Assembly: GCF_900120165.1 (NCBI RefSeq)
Contig: NZ_LT635475.1
Span: forward strand, 1,488,001-1,552,000
From: Ezakiella massiliensis
GTDB taxonomy: Bacteria; Bacillota; Clostridia; Tissierellales; Peptoniphilaceae
DNA length: 64,000 nucleotides
Reading direction: 5' to 3'
The notes under the pieces were generated by a model, which was given only the letters and a program-made list of their open reading frames with translations, made no database searches and was not told the origin of the DNA. Position 1 is the first letter of the stretch. Every line of letters begins with the position of its first letter. The position numbers were made by a program, and so were the translations under genes. Of this stretch, positions 16,710-26,040 are shown one piece after another.

Positions 16710-18134
16710 ATGGAAAAATTTCGTTTAGAATCTGACTCAGTTGGCGAAAAGCAAGTTCCAGCTGATGCTCTGTACGGCGTTCAAACATTAAGAGGTTATG
16801 AAAACTTTAGAATTACACATTCATCTTTGCACCCTGCAATGATCAAGGCTCTTGGCCAAGTTAAAAAGGCTTGTGCTATTTCAAACTTTGAAGCAGGCGT
16901 TATGGAAGAAAAGGTTAAGGATGCAATTGTAAAGGCTTCTGACCAAGTTATAGAAGGAAAATTTGATGATGAGTTTATTTGCGACCCTGTTCAAGGTGGT
17001 GCAGGTACAACTGCCAACATGAATGCAAATGAAGTCATTGCAAACCTTGCTGAACGTGAATTTGGCAATGAGCCAGGCAAATATGAGTTCGTACATCCAA
17101 ACGACCATGTAAATATGGGCCAATCAACCAATGACGTTTACCCAACAGCTGGTAAGCTAGGGGCAATTGCTCTTGCTGATAGCATGATCAATGAACTTGG
17201 ACTTTTAATTGAAAGTTTTGACCACAAGGCCAAAGAATTTGATCACATTGTAAAGATGGGCAGGACCCAACTTCAAGACGCAGTTCCAATTAGATTGGGC
17301 CAAGAATTTGCAGCCTACAGGGATGCCTTAAAACGCGATGTCGTTAGAATTTCAGATGCTATCGAAGCAATTAAAACTGTAAATATGGGCGCTTCTGCAA
17401 TCGGCACAGGAATTAATGTTGACACAGATTACCTAGAAAGAATCGTTCCAAACCTATCAAAGATCACAGGCTACGAACTTCACCAAGCTGAAGATTTGGT
17501 TGACGGTACACAAAACTTAGACGTGCTCTCAGCCTTATCAAGTGCTCTTAAAACTTTGGGTCTAAGTCTATCAAAGATTTCAAATGATTTAAGACTCATG
17601 AGCTCGGGACCACGCACAGGTATTGGAGAAATTAATTTACCACCAAAGCAAAATGGTTCATCTATTATGCCAGGCAAGGTAAATCCTGTTATCCCAGAAG
17701 TTGTTAGCCAAGCTGCATATTTGGTTGCAGGTAATGACACAACTGTTTCCATGTGTGTAGAGGCTGGTCAATTTGAATTAAATGCCTTTGAACCAGTTTT
17801 ATTTAAATCCCTCTACGAATCAATCGAAGCCCTCACAGGTGCTATGAATACTCTAAGAGTAAATTGCGTAGATGGAATTACAGCTAACGAAGACCGGATT
17901 GCAGAACTTCTTGGCAGATCAGTCGGTATGATCACAGCCCTTGTACCACACATCGGCTACAAACCATCTGCAGCTATCGCCAAGGAATCACTAAAGACAG
18001 GCGTTCCAGTTCGTGAAATTATCTTAAGGGATAATATTATGACAAGCGAAAACCTAGATGAAATTTTAGACGCAAAGGAATTGACGAAACCAGGCATAGC
18101 TGGCAAGCACTTGCTGGATGAAAAGAAAAATTAA
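16710..18134 (+). CDS. aspA: Aspartate ammonia-lyase
   Basis: 474 residues of the aspartase/fumarase superfamily. It interconverts aspartate with fumarate and ammonia. The superfamily loop GSSIMPGKVNP is at 316-326 and is followed by VIPEVVSQAA, the form typical of aspartases rather than fumarases (which read PTQCEA there). The N-terminal FRLESDSVGEKQVPADALYG and GTTANMNANEV blocks also fit. Single gene with its own promoter and terminator. In an amino-acid fermenter it would channel aspartate into the fumarate branch. Confidence 0.92.
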   Translation: MEKFRLESDSVGEKQVPADALYGVQTLRGYENFRITHSSLHPAMIKALGQVKKACAISNFEAGVMEEKVKDAIVKASDQVIEGKFDDEFICDPVQGGAGTTANMNANEVIANLAEREFGNEPGKYEFVHPNDHVNMGQSTNDVYPTAGKLGAIALADSMINELGLLIESFDHKAKEFDHIVKMGRTQLQDAVPIRLGQEFAAYRDALKRDVVRISDAIEAIKTVNMGASAIGTGINVDTDYLERIVPNLSKITGYELHQAEDLVDGTQNLDVLSALSSALKTLGLSLSKISNDLRLMSSGPRTGIGEINLPPKQNGSSIMPGKVNPVIPEVVSQAAYLVAGNDTTVSMCVEAGQFELNAFEPVLFKSLYESIEALTGAMNTLRVNCVDGITANEDRIAELLGRSVGMITALVPHIGYKPSAAIAKESLKTGVPVREIILRDNIMTSENLDEILDAKELTKPGIAGKHLLDEKKN

Positions 18135-18146
18135 TTTATAAATCTA

Positions 18147-18173
18147 ATTGCCTCCTCAGGGGGCAATTTTTTT
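18147..18173 (+). terminator. Terminator after aspA
   Basis: ATTGCCTCC/GGGGGCAAT stem (one G-U), loop TCA, seven Ts. Confidence 0.88.
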
Positions 18174-18208
18174 GTGATTTTATTCTTTAACCAAGATATC
18201 TCGCCTTG

Positions 18209-18237
18209 TTGTATTTTTATTTCTTCTATGGTAAAAT
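18209..18237 (+). promoter_or_regulatory. Promoter of murA
   Basis: TTGTAT, 17 bp, TAAAAT with an extended -10 TG; it lies inside the longest open reading of murA and so argues for the downstream start. Confidence 0.65.
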
Positions 18238-18260
18238 TAACTAGTAGAAAGGTGAAGATT

Positions 18261-19514
18261 TTGGAGAAGTATATTGTTAGGGGCACAGGCCCTTTGAGTG
18301 GTCAAGTTAGGGTGAGTGGAGCAAAAAACGCGGCCCTTCCTATCATGTGTGCCACAATTTTATGTGATGGCGAAGTCATCTTAGAGGACATGCCAAACTT
18401 AAAAGACGTTGAGATTTTATCAGAGGTGCTTAGAGGCCTGGGTCTAGTTATAGACAGGCTTGATGAGCATACCTATAAATTTGATGCAAGAAATATTACA
18501 AATACAACTACTGGCCCTGAGCTTATGAGCAAGATGAGGGCGAGTTTTTGTGTCATGGGACCTCTTCTTTCAAGGATGGGTCACACCGCAAATGCACTTC
18601 CAGGTGGTTGTGCAATCGGAACCAGACCAATCGATCTTCATTTGAAGGGCTTCAAAGCCCTGGGAGCAGATGTGGTAACCGAACACGGCATGGTTACAGC
18701 CGAATGCGAAAAGCTGGTTGGGACTGAAGTTTATCTGGACTTCCCAAGCGTTGGCGCCACACAAAATATAATGATGGCGGCTACTTTAGCAGAAGGCGAA
18801 ACCATTATAGATAACGCTGCTTGCGAACCTGAAATTGTAGACTTGGCAAACTTTTTAAATAAAATGGGTGCCGATGTCAGAGGGGCAGGCACATCCATTG
18901 TAAAGATTAAGGGTGTTGACAAACTCCATGGATGTAGGCACCAAATTATTCCCGACAGGATTGAAGCGGGAACCTTTATGATTGCGGCAGCAGCTGCAGG
19001 TGGCAATATCGTTGTAGAAAATGTAATTACCAGCCACATGCGTCCTGTAATTGCAAAGCTCAGAGAAGCTGGAGTTATCATCCATGAAAATGGAGATTCC
19101 ATAAATGTTATAGCAGATAAAAAAATATCTGCCTTTGATATAAAGACTTTGCCATATCCTGGTATGCCAACAGACATGCAGGCCCAGTTTATGGCTCTGG
19201 CCACAATATCAGAAGGCACGAGTGTTATTATAGAAACAGTTTTTGAAAATAGGTTTATGCACGTTGACGAGCTAAACCGCATGGGAGCAAATATTCGCAT
19301 TGATGGCAAGAATGCCATCGTCCAAGGTGTAAAGAAGCTCCGCCCAGCCAAGGTAAAGGCCACTGACCTCAGATGTGGGGCCGCACTTATTATAGCGGGC
19401 CTGACCGTTGATGGCGAGACAGAAATTTCCGATATTTATCATATTGATAGGGGCTACGAACACTTGGTAGAAAAGTTTAAAGGCATTGGCGCAGATATAA
19501 GGAGAGAGGGATAA
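18261..19514 (+). CDS. murA: UDP-N-acetylglucosamine 1-carboxyvinyltransferase
   Basis: 417 residues from a TTG start at 18261, 5 nt after AAAGGTGA; this gives the normal family length and starts at MEKYIVRGTGPLSG. MurA moves enolpyruvate from PEP to UDP-GlcNAc, the first committed peptidoglycan step. Lys22 (SGAKNAALP) and the active-site cysteine Cys117 in GGCAIGTRPIDLH are present, so it should be fosfomycin-sensitive (family knowledge). It is followed after 1 bp by mreB, pairing wall-precursor synthesis with the cell-shape filament, an arrangement like the murA/mbl neighbourhood of Bacilli. Confidence 0.94.
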   Translation: MEKYIVRGTGPLSGQVRVSGAKNAALPIMCATILCDGEVILEDMPNLKDVEILSEVLRGLGLVIDRLDEHTYKFDARNITNTTTGPELMSKMRASFCVMGPLLSRMGHTANALPGGCAIGTRPIDLHLKGFKALGADVVTEHGMVTAECEKLVGTEVYLDFPSVGATQNIMMAATLAEGETIIDNAACEPEIVDLANFLNKMGADVRGAGTSIVKIKGVDKLHGCRHQIIPDRIEAGTFMIAAAAAGGNIVVENVITSHMRPVIAKLREAGVIIHENGDSINVIADKKISAFDIKTLPYPGMPTDMQAQFMALATISEGTSVIIETVFENRFMHVDELNRMGANIRIDGKNAIVQGVKKLRPAKVKATDLRCGAALIIAGLTVDGETEISDIYHIDRGYEHLVEKFKGIGADIRREG

Positions 19515-19515
19515 G

Positions 19516-20550
19516 ATGGCGTTTTTTCTTAGAAATGATGTGGGTATAGACTTGGGCACAGCCAGTGTCTTGGTCTATGTAAAGGGAAAAGGCATAGTCT
19601 TGCAAGAACCATCGGTTGTTGCAATTGACCAATATACAAATAAATTTTTAGCAGTTGGCGAAGAAGCCAGAAAGATGCTGGGCAGGACCCCAGGCAACAT
19701 TGTAGCAATCCGTCCTTTGAAGGAAGGCGTAATTTCAGACTACAATGTAACCGAGCGTATGCTCAAATATTTTATTGGAAAATCTTTGGGAAGGACCTTG
19801 CTCAAGCCAAGACTCATCGTCTGTGTGCCATCAGGTTGCACAGAAGTTGAAAAGAGGGCTGTTATTGAAGCGGCTAACGAAGCAGGCGCTGTCAAAACCT
19901 ACTTAATTGAAGAACCAGTTGCAGCAGCAATTGGAGCGGGCCTCGACATCACCGCTCCAACAGGCAACATGGTCGTAGATATCGGCGGCGGCACAACTGA
20001 CGTAGCCGTAATTTCCTTGGGTGGCATCGTTGTCTCCAGGAGTATAAAAGTTGCTGGTGATAATTTTGACGAGGCCATCACCAGATTTGTAAAGAAAAAA
20101 CACAACATGATGATCGGTGAACGAACAGCCGAAGAACTTAAAGTAAAGATTGGTTGCGCTTACCCACTTGAAGAGGAAGAATTTTTGGAAATTAAGGGCA
20201 GAAATATGGTTTCAGGCCTGCCAATGAATGTGGTCGTATCTTCAAACGATATGCTTGAAGCTCTCAAAGAACCTGTTCAAGAAATCCTAGAAGCAGTTCA
20301 CTATGTCCTTGAAAGGACACCACCAGAATTGGCAGCGGATATTTCCAACCAAGGTATTATTATGACAGGGGGCGGAGCTCTACTTCGTGGCCTGCCAAAT
20401 ATTGTAGAAGAAAGAACAGGAATCCAAACTCGCGTTGCCGAAAATGCAGTTGAATGCGTTGCTATTGGTACGGGAAAGAGCTTGGAATGGATGGAAATTT
20501 TGGACAAGTCCAATGCAACAAAAGCCCAAGTTGGCAGATACAAGAAATAG
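19516..20550 (+). CDS. mreB: MreB/Mbl rod-shape actin homolog
   Basis: 344 residues, full length. Actin-fold ATPase that forms membrane filaments guiding lateral wall synthesis. Phosphate-1 motif VGIDLGTASVLVYVKGKG near the N-terminus, phosphate-2 VVDIGGGTTDVAVISLGG near the middle, and the adenosine motif IIMTGGGALLRGLP near the C-terminus are intact. It stands alone rather than with mreCD, in operon with murA, which suggests the Mbl-type paralog. Its presence suggests a rod-like or elongating cell. Confidence 0.93.
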   Translation: MAFFLRNDVGIDLGTASVLVYVKGKGIVLQEPSVVAIDQYTNKFLAVGEEARKMLGRTPGNIVAIRPLKEGVISDYNVTERMLKYFIGKSLGRTLLKPRLIVCVPSGCTEVEKRAVIEAANEAGAVKTYLIEEPVAAAIGAGLDITAPTGNMVVDIGGGTTDVAVISLGGIVVSRSIKVAGDNFDEAITRFVKKKHNMMIGERTAEELKVKIGCAYPLEEEEFLEIKGRNMVSGLPMNVVVSSNDMLEALKEPVQEILEAVHYVLERTPPELAADISNQGIIMTGGGALLRGLPNIVEERTGIQTRVAENAVECVAIGTGKSLEWMEILDKSNATKAQVGRYKK

Positions 20551-20561
20551 TTATAAAATTT

Positions 20562-20597
20562 ATCTATAAGGTGAGCTCACCTTATAGATTTTTTTTA
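20562..20597 (+). terminator. Terminator after murA-mreB
   Basis: A perfect palindrome (14 bp per arm, ATCTATAAGGTGAG and its complement) followed by eight Ts. Confidence 0.92.
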
Positions 20598-20633
20598 TTG
20601 GAATAAAAGCCTAAGCTTTGTTATTATTATTTT

Positions 20634-21230
20634 ATGAGAGAATTTATTTACCAAGCTGAATTAATTGAAAAAGTTAATAATAAAAAGAGGGTTGTCGAGA
20701 GGTTTTTGGGCTTTACCGACAGGCCAGCCCCAAAGGTTATCCAGAAAAAAATTGACCAAGAAATGGAAAATGTACCAGATCTTTTGGATGTATTTTATAA
20801 TTATGTGATAAGTGGCGATGAGATCAACATGATTTATTCTGTTGGACCAAAATTCGAAGATCGGATTGACCTCCTGGTTGAAGATGGCCAGGCCATGAAC
20901 GCCATGATTGTGGATAAGATCGGGGTAATCTGCCTGGATGTGATCAGGTCTTTTATAGTAAAAGAAGTTAAGGCCAAATACCACAAGACGCCATATAAGT
21001 ATTTTTATCCTGGCGGCAAGGACTATGGGATTGATTTGCAAGCTGAAATTTACCAGATGATGGATACGGGCTACATAAAGATAAATGATTATCATCAGCT
21101 CTATCCCGTAAAGTCGGTTGCCCTCAGGGCCAAGCTAAAAGATGCGGAAGCAGATGGCGAGGAGAAAGAGGGATCTCCTTGTGACGCCTGCGATTTTAAA
21201 TGCGATATGAGAGGAGCAATGGATGAATAA
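20634..21230 (+). CDS. MetH activation-domain-like protein of a corrinoid methyl-transfer operon
   Basis: 198 residues. The segment YFYPGGKDYGIDLQAEIYQM with KINDYHQLYPVKSV resembles the activation domain of cobalamin-dependent methionine synthase, which binds SAM and helps to re-reduce inactive cob(II)alamin. The C-terminus adds CDACDFKCDM, a small cysteine cluster that could carry a metal or Fe-S centre. It overlaps the corrinoid protein gene by 8 bp, supporting a role as its reactivation partner. The family call rests on motif recognition only; no catalytic proof is possible from sequence. Confidence 0.68.
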   Translation: MREFIYQAELIEKVNNKKRVVERFLGFTDRPAPKVIQKKIDQEMENVPDLLDVFYNYVISGDEINMIYSVGPKFEDRIDLLVEDGQAMNAMIVDKIGVICLDVIRSFIVKEVKAKYHKTPYKYFYPGGKDYGIDLQAEIYQMMDTGYIKINDYHQLYPVKSVALRAKLKDAEADGEEKEGSPCDACDFKCDMRGAMDE

Positions 21231-21852
21231 ATATTTAGAAGCTATCAAAAACGCCGTTGTAGACATGGACGAGGACAATATTATAGATTTGATCGACCAA
21301 GCTTTGGCTCATGGCGTAAGTGATGAAGAGATTTATAACGAGGGCTTGTCTGGCGGCATGCTTGCTGTTACCAAGCTTTTTGAAGACGAAAAATATTATG
21401 TATCAGAGGTTATAGTTTGCGCTGATACTTTGAACAAGGGCGTCAAGTACTTGCAAAAAAAGTTTAATCACGAAATGAAAAAAGACGGACCTAAGATTGT
21501 CATTGGCGTTGTGGAAGGCGACCTTCACGAAATTGGCAAAAATATCGTAAAGATTATGTTTCAAGCGGCCAATTTTGATGTCTACGATTTGGGCCTCAAT
21601 GTAAAGGCCGAAGACTTTGTCAAAAAAGCTGAGGAGGTTGGGGCAGATTTCATTGGCTTATCGACAATGATGACCACTACCATGCACAATATGGAAAAGG
21701 TGGTAAAATTAAATCAGGGCAAGACTCCACTTATTATAATTGGAGGCGGACCCATCAGCCAAAGCTTTGCCGATGAAATTGGCGCAGACGGTTACTCCAA
21801 AAACGCTGTCGAGGCTGTAGAACTCGTTAGGAGGCTGACCAATGGACTTTAG
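21223..21852 (+). CDS. Corrinoid (B12-binding) methyl carrier protein, MtaC/MtbC type
   Basis: 209 residues with a helical cap domain (about 1-85) and a Rossmann-like cobalamin-binding domain (90-209). The signature GDLHEIGKN (His102, the lower axial cobalt ligand) and the later GLSTMMTTTMHN and IIGGGPIS segments are typical of MtaC/MtbC/MttC and of the MetH B12 module. It carries a methyl group on cobalt between two methyltransferases. Overlaps the genes on both sides, so all three are translated together. Confidence 0.9.
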   Translation: MNKYLEAIKNAVVDMDEDNIIDLIDQALAHGVSDEEIYNEGLSGGMLAVTKLFEDEKYYVSEVIVCADTLNKGVKYLQKKFNHEMKKDGPKIVIGVVEGDLHEIGKNIVKIMFQAANFDVYDLGLNVKAEDFVKKAEEVGADFIGLSTMMTTTMHNMEKVVKLNQGKTPLIIIGGGPISQSFADEIGADGYSKNAVEAVELVRRLTNGL

Positions 21853-22843
21853 AAATATGACACTTATGGAATACATCACATCTGAGCCCAGGCGATTCTT
21901 CCTGACAGACTTGGGGACCAACGGATTAAAATTTGTAAATAAAAAAGTCTACGAGGTCTACGAAAACCCTGAAGTCCAATTTGAAATGGCAAAAATTTTG
22001 GACCAAGAGTTTCCTGGCGACTTTGTCTATCCCTTAAGCGATGGTAATATCATTAGCGAGACTCTGGGCGTTAAGCTTTTAAAACCCGATTACGATTTTC
22101 CAAGCCCACTTGAGCACAAGATTTTAACAGTTGAAGACGTGCGGGCCTTAAAAGTTCCTGACCCCCAAAAAGACGGTCGGATGCCGACCAATTTAAAATC
22201 GCAAAATTTAATTGCCACTGGGATCGACAAGCCCCTTTATGTATCGATATTTGGACCCTTTACCCTGGCCGTTCAACTGGCAGGTGCAACTCATCTTTTG
22301 AGAGAACTCATTAAAAACAAGGACTTTGTGGTTGAGCTCTTGGATTTTACTGCTCGATGCGTTCGCACTTATGCCAAGGCCGTTGTAGATGCTGGTGTTA
22401 AATATATGTCTATTGCTGAGCCGGCGTCAGTTACCCTTAGCCCAGAAAACTTCCGCGAGCTAGTTTTGCCGCGATTAAAATCCGTTTATGAATCGGTTGA
22501 CTGTTGGAAGCAGCTCCACATTTGTGGAGACACCAGAAAATTTTTGCCCCTTATGATTGAGTCGGGCCCAGATGCCATTAGCCTGGACCAAATTATGGAC
22601 CTAAAATCAGCTGTAAAAATTTTCCCTGACGACATGGTCCTCGTTGGCAACATTGACCCCATTGATATAATTGGCCGTGGAAGCGTAGAGGATGTTGAAA
22701 GGGTGACTTATAAACTCCTCGAAGACCTGGAGGCCTATCCAAACTACATGGTCGCCTTTGGTTGCAATGCACCAAATGATGCGCCTGATGAAAATATCAA
22801 GAGGGCCATTGATCTTACAAAATCCTATACAACAAAATTTTAA
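21842..22843 (+). CDS. Uroporphyrinogen decarboxylase-family corrinoid methyltransferase (MtaA/MtbA type)
   Basis: 333 residues of the URO-D fold. In MtaA/MtbA this fold binds zinc and moves methyl from a corrinoid protein to a thiol such as coenzyme M or a pterin. Likely zinc ligands are visible in LHICGDT (His and Cys) and in the C-terminal FGCNAPNDAP (Cys). True heme-pathway HemE lacks this context. The operon contains the activator-like protein and carrier but no substrate-specific MtxB partner, so the methyl donor is unknown. It ends at a strong terminator. Confidence 0.85.
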   Translation: MDFRNMTLMEYITSEPRRFFLTDLGTNGLKFVNKKVYEVYENPEVQFEMAKILDQEFPGDFVYPLSDGNIISETLGVKLLKPDYDFPSPLEHKILTVEDVRALKVPDPQKDGRMPTNLKSQNLIATGIDKPLYVSIFGPFTLAVQLAGATHLLRELIKNKDFVVELLDFTARCVRTYAKAVVDAGVKYMSIAEPASVTLSPENFRELVLPRLKSVYESVDCWKQLHICGDTRKFLPLMIESGPDAISLDQIMDLKSAVKIFPDDMVLVGNIDPIDIIGRGSVEDVERVTYKLLEDLEAYPNYMVAFGCNAPNDAPDENIKRAIDLTKSYTTKF

Positions 22844-22848
22844 TTACA

Positions 22849-22884
22849 TGCAGGTTGGAGAGGTCCAGCCTGCAATTTTTATTT
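22849..22884 (+). terminator. Terminator of the corrinoid operon
   Basis: An 11-bp stem TGCAGGTTGGA/TCCAGCCTGCA (one G-U), GAGG loop, T-rich tail. Confidence 0.92.
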
Positions 22885-22944
22885 GAAAAATTTCTGCCTA
22901 TAAGTTTTTAAACTTTTCTGCTATAATTAAAGCAAGGTGATAAT

Positions 22945-24126
22945 ATGGATTTAATTCAAACTCGGAGGTTCTTCCACACTTTTCCAGAAATTGACTTTGA
23001 AGAAGTGAGAACGACAAAAGAAATTATAAATATATTAAAAACATTCGACTGCAAGATTTTTTACGGGCGAAATTTGTATAGAGACCAAGGCTTTACAGAT
23101 GACAATAGGCTTTTGTCTCAAGATTTAGAAAATGGGATGACTGGTGCACTCGCTGTTATTGGCAAGGGACCCTATATTTTCATGCGGGTCGACATAGACG
23201 GACTACCAGTGACCGAATCAGAAGACGATGACCACTTGCCAGCCAAGGAGGGCTTTAGGGCGGAGAAAAATATGCACGCCTGCGGCCACGACGGTCATAT
23301 AACGCTGGGACTTGCCATGGCGGAGTATTTTGCACAGAACAATATTTCTGCAAAAATTCTCTTCCAGCCAGCAGAGGAAGGTGTCTTGGGATCGGCTAAG
23401 ATGGATTTGGATTTTATAATGGCAGAGACCACTTGTGCACTTGGCTTTCATATTGGCCTGGGTCAGCCCCAAGGGACAATCGGGGTCGGCAGTACAAATT
23501 TTGTGGCAGCCCAAAAACTAGATTTAATTTTTCATGGTCGCTCAGCCCACGCATGCAATAGTCCCCAGGACGGAGCATCTGCTTTTACAATGGCGGCAGC
23601 CTTTGCACAGATGGCGGCAGAACTTATAAACGACAGCCGCGGCCGCAAGGTTTTAAATATTGGCCAGGTCCACGGAGGCCAGGCCGATAATATTGTAATG
23701 AAAACTTGCAAACTAGGCATTGACTCACGGGCAGTCGAAAGCTATCTGCTGGATGAAATGCTGGTTAATATTGAAAAGATAGCTGCAGGCATCAGCCAGG
23801 CCAGAGACGGGTCCTATGAAATAATTTTTAAGGGTAGGTCCCAAAGCTATCACGAAGAAGATTTAGACTTGGTGGAAAAAATTTCAACAGCCCTGGAAGA
23901 AAAAAATATAAGGACGACCAAGCTTCCTGATTTTGGTGCCAGCGAAGATGTAACCAGGTATTTAAATTACGCCAAATCAAATGGCCACAAGGCAATGCAT
24001 TTGCTACTGGGCGCCAAACTCGCCGGCCCCCATCATTCCGACAAATTCGACTTCGACGACAGGGACTTAGAATTTTATTTTACGGCCCTAAAAATCGTGG
24101 CTGATCAAATGCTTGAGGAGGCATAA
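22945..24126 (+). CDS. M20-family amidohydrolase / peptidase
   Basis: 393 residues. M20D-type metal hydrolases cleave N-acyl or N-aminoacyl amino acids (hippurate hydrolase, N-acetyl-diaminopimelate deacetylase, aminobenzoyl-glutamate hydrolase). Metal-binding motifs: HACGHDGH near residue 110 and FQPAEEG near 137, with the dimerisation domain following and a late GPHHSD histidine motif. The start has GGTGAT as ribosome site and an extended -10 (TGCTATAAT) 18 bp upstream of the ATG. A monocistronic gene; substrate not determinable. Confidence 0.88.
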   Translation: MDLIQTRRFFHTFPEIDFEEVRTTKEIINILKTFDCKIFYGRNLYRDQGFTDDNRLLSQDLENGMTGALAVIGKGPYIFMRVDIDGLPVTESEDDDHLPAKEGFRAEKNMHACGHDGHITLGLAMAEYFAQNNISAKILFQPAEEGVLGSAKMDLDFIMAETTCALGFHIGLGQPQGTIGVGSTNFVAAQKLDLIFHGRSAHACNSPQDGASAFTMAAAFAQMAAELINDSRGRKVLNIGQVHGGQADNIVMKTCKLGIDSRAVESYLLDEMLVNIEKIAAGISQARDGSYEIIFKGRSQSYHEEDLDLVEKISTALEEKNIRTTKLPDFGASEDVTRYLNYAKSNGHKAMHLLLGAKLAGPHHSDKFDFDDRDLEFYFTALKIVADQMLEEA

Positions 24127-24221
24127 AATTAATTATGGAAGTATTAAAGGCAATAAAGGGTTAAAAGAGCGAGTAAAAATATAAGGATAATTATTAGTTT
24201 TTTGGTGGATGGAGGATTTGT

Positions 24222-24911
24222 ATGGATGATAGAAATATGTTTACTAGAAAAAATATAATAGATTTGATATTAATTTACTGGGGGGCAATGACAGGAGTAT
24301 ATATTGTTTTATATGTAAATCAAAATATAGTTTTGAAATGGCCCCTAATATATAGGATGCTAGGAGTAATAGCCTCTTATTGGATTATCGCTTTTGTACC
24401 TATACTTGTAATGGCTCGATCATCTGGCAAGCTTTCTGCATATGGATTTACGAAAACCTCTATAAGCAAACAGGTGCTTTTAGGAATATTTGCTGGGCTT
24501 ATCATGTCTTTTGCTTTAACCTTGCTTCCACATTTGATGGGCTTGGGAAAATATGTGGATAATGGTCGCCGCTATCAATATTTTTGGCAGTTTATGTATG
24601 AGTTTCTCTATTGTATATTTGCTGTAGGAGCGGTCGAAGAATTTGTTTTTCGAGGGCTTATCTATAGCAAGATAAGGGATATTTTTAGTGGAGAATGGCC
24701 AGCAATTATTTTATCATCAATACTGTTCGGCTTTGTTCATATTTTTTCAGGAAATTTGATTCAAGTAATTGCAACCAGCGTACTGGGACTTATATTTTGC
24801 TTAATTAGATTAAAAATTTCAGGAATTACAACCCTGTCATTAATATTTGCCCACGGGGTTTACAATGCCATGATTTCTGTCTGGGCATCAATATTTTTAA
24901 AAGGGATATAG
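24222..24911 (+). CDS. CPBP-family intramembrane metalloprotease
   Basis: 229 residues, about seven hydrophobic segments. Three conserved CPBP (Abi/CAAX) motifs are visible: EEFVFRG (the EExxxR motif), FVHIFSG with a histidine, and FAHGVYNAM with another. Bacterial members are often linked to bacteriocin self-immunity or membrane protein processing. It precedes a small glycine-rich membrane protein, but no bacteriocin precursor is recognisable. GGAGG ribosome site. Confidence 0.85.
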   Translation: MDDRNMFTRKNIIDLILIYWGAMTGVYIVLYVNQNIVLKWPLIYRMLGVIASYWIIAFVPILVMARSSGKLSAYGFTKTSISKQVLLGIFAGLIMSFALTLLPHLMGLGKYVDNGRRYQYFWQFMYEFLYCIFAVGAVEEFVFRGLIYSKIRDIFSGEWPAIILSSILFGFVHIFSGNLIQVIATSVLGLIFCLIRLKISGITTLSLIFAHGVYNAMISVWASIFLKGI

Positions 24912-24972
24912 ACATTATTAAATATAAAATATAGAGTCTTTTATGTTTTTAAATAGAAAAAAGGAGATATAA

Positions 24973-25239
24973 ATGGAAATATTAAAAGCAATCTTACCTG
25001 TAGTAATAGTATCTGTGCTTGTTGTTTACATTATATATAAGTTTAGGAAAAAATCGGCAAGTAAGGATAATGAAGAAAAACAAAAAGAAGAAAACCATAT
25101 GGCAGAGGGCATGGCCATTGGCATGTGCTTAGGGACAGCAGTGGGAGCAGCCATTGGAGATGACTATCTGCCAATCGGAATGTCAATAGGCATGCTCCTC
25201 GGCATGATAGTGGGCATGAACACCAAATCAAAAGCATAA
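24973..25239 (+). CDS. Small glycine-zipper membrane protein
   Basis: 88 residues: one N-terminal membrane segment, a charged linker rich in Lys/Glu, then two glycine/methionine-rich hydrophobic stretches (MAIGMCLGTAVGAAIG and MSIGMLLGMIVGM) resembling a glycine zipper. AAGGAG ribosome site. Function unknown; the preceding gene is a CPBP protease, so it might be a substrate or partner by position only. Confidence 0.6.
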   Translation: MEILKAILPVVIVSVLVVYIIYKFRKKSASKDNEEKQKEENHMAEGMAIGMCLGTAVGAAIGDDYLPIGMSIGMLLGMIVGMNTKSKA

Positions 25240-25395
25240 AAATTTTTATTAGGAATTAAGCAATTTATGGCAAAATAAAGACGGAATAACACAACAAACA
25301 CTCTAAAACAAATCACTAAATCAATGTAAGATTTAATGAAATCAATATTTATGCTATAATTAAATAAAACTAATGAAGAGAAAAAGAGGGATATT

Positions 25396-25614
25396 ATGGC
25401 ACTTAACTATAAACCATTATGGATACAGTTGGCAAAAAAAGGATTAAAGAAAACAGATGTAATAGCTATGGCAGGACTAACAACAAATGTTATGGCACAA
25501 ATGGGCAAAGATAAACCAATTACATTTAAGAATTTAGAAAGAATATGTAAGGCTCTATCTTGCACTCCTAATGATATTATTAGTTTTGAAGATGAATTTG
25601 AAAAAGAGATTTAA
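25396..25614 (+). CDS. Small XRE/Cro-type helix-turn-helix regulator
   Basis: 72 residues, essentially just a Cro/C1 helix-turn-helix: MAGLTTNVMAQMGKDKPITFKNLERICKALSCTPNDII is replaced here by its two key parts, TTNVMAQMGKD (recognition region) and LERICKALSCTPNDII (the family's C-terminal helix). This short form is common in mobile or accessory regions. An extended -10 TGCTATAAT lies at 25352-25360. Target genes unknown. Confidence 0.85.
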   Translation: MALNYKPLWIQLAKKGLKKTDVIAMAGLTTNVMAQMGKDKPITFKNLERICKALSCTPNDIISFEDEFEKEI

Positions 25615-26040
25615 ATTCTTATAGTTCTTTACACTTGATTTACAAGGGATCAAAGAAAATCTTAATAAGGGTTTCTAAAATTTTATTGAAATAATGTATA
25701 ATTTGTGATAGCTTACTTACAATTTTAGAATTGTAATCTTTATATAGGGTGTTTTTATATCTTGTCAATGATTTTGTAAATATCTTTTAGATTGGAATCC
25801 AAAGTTTTGTGAGTAATTTATTTGAGAATTTACAAAACTTCTTAATACATGACCTGTATGTGTATAATGGCATTGACAAGAAGACATCTGTGATTATAGA
25901 TTTTAAACAACTATATAAATTGTAAAAAAGTATAGCACTAATACTAGCAAGAAAATTTATACGAATTTAGTTGACACAACTAAGAAAAATTGCTCCCATT
26001 TACGAAATGGTTTATACTTCAAGAGAGGAGGTGATCTAAA
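25615..26040. other. 426-bp non-coding stretch
   Basis: Strongly AT-rich with stops in all frames. I see no RNA gene, terminator or repeat that I can support. It ends with AGGAGGTGATCT (26026-26037), a nearly full complement of the 16S 3' end, which serves the next gene. Confidence 0.5.
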
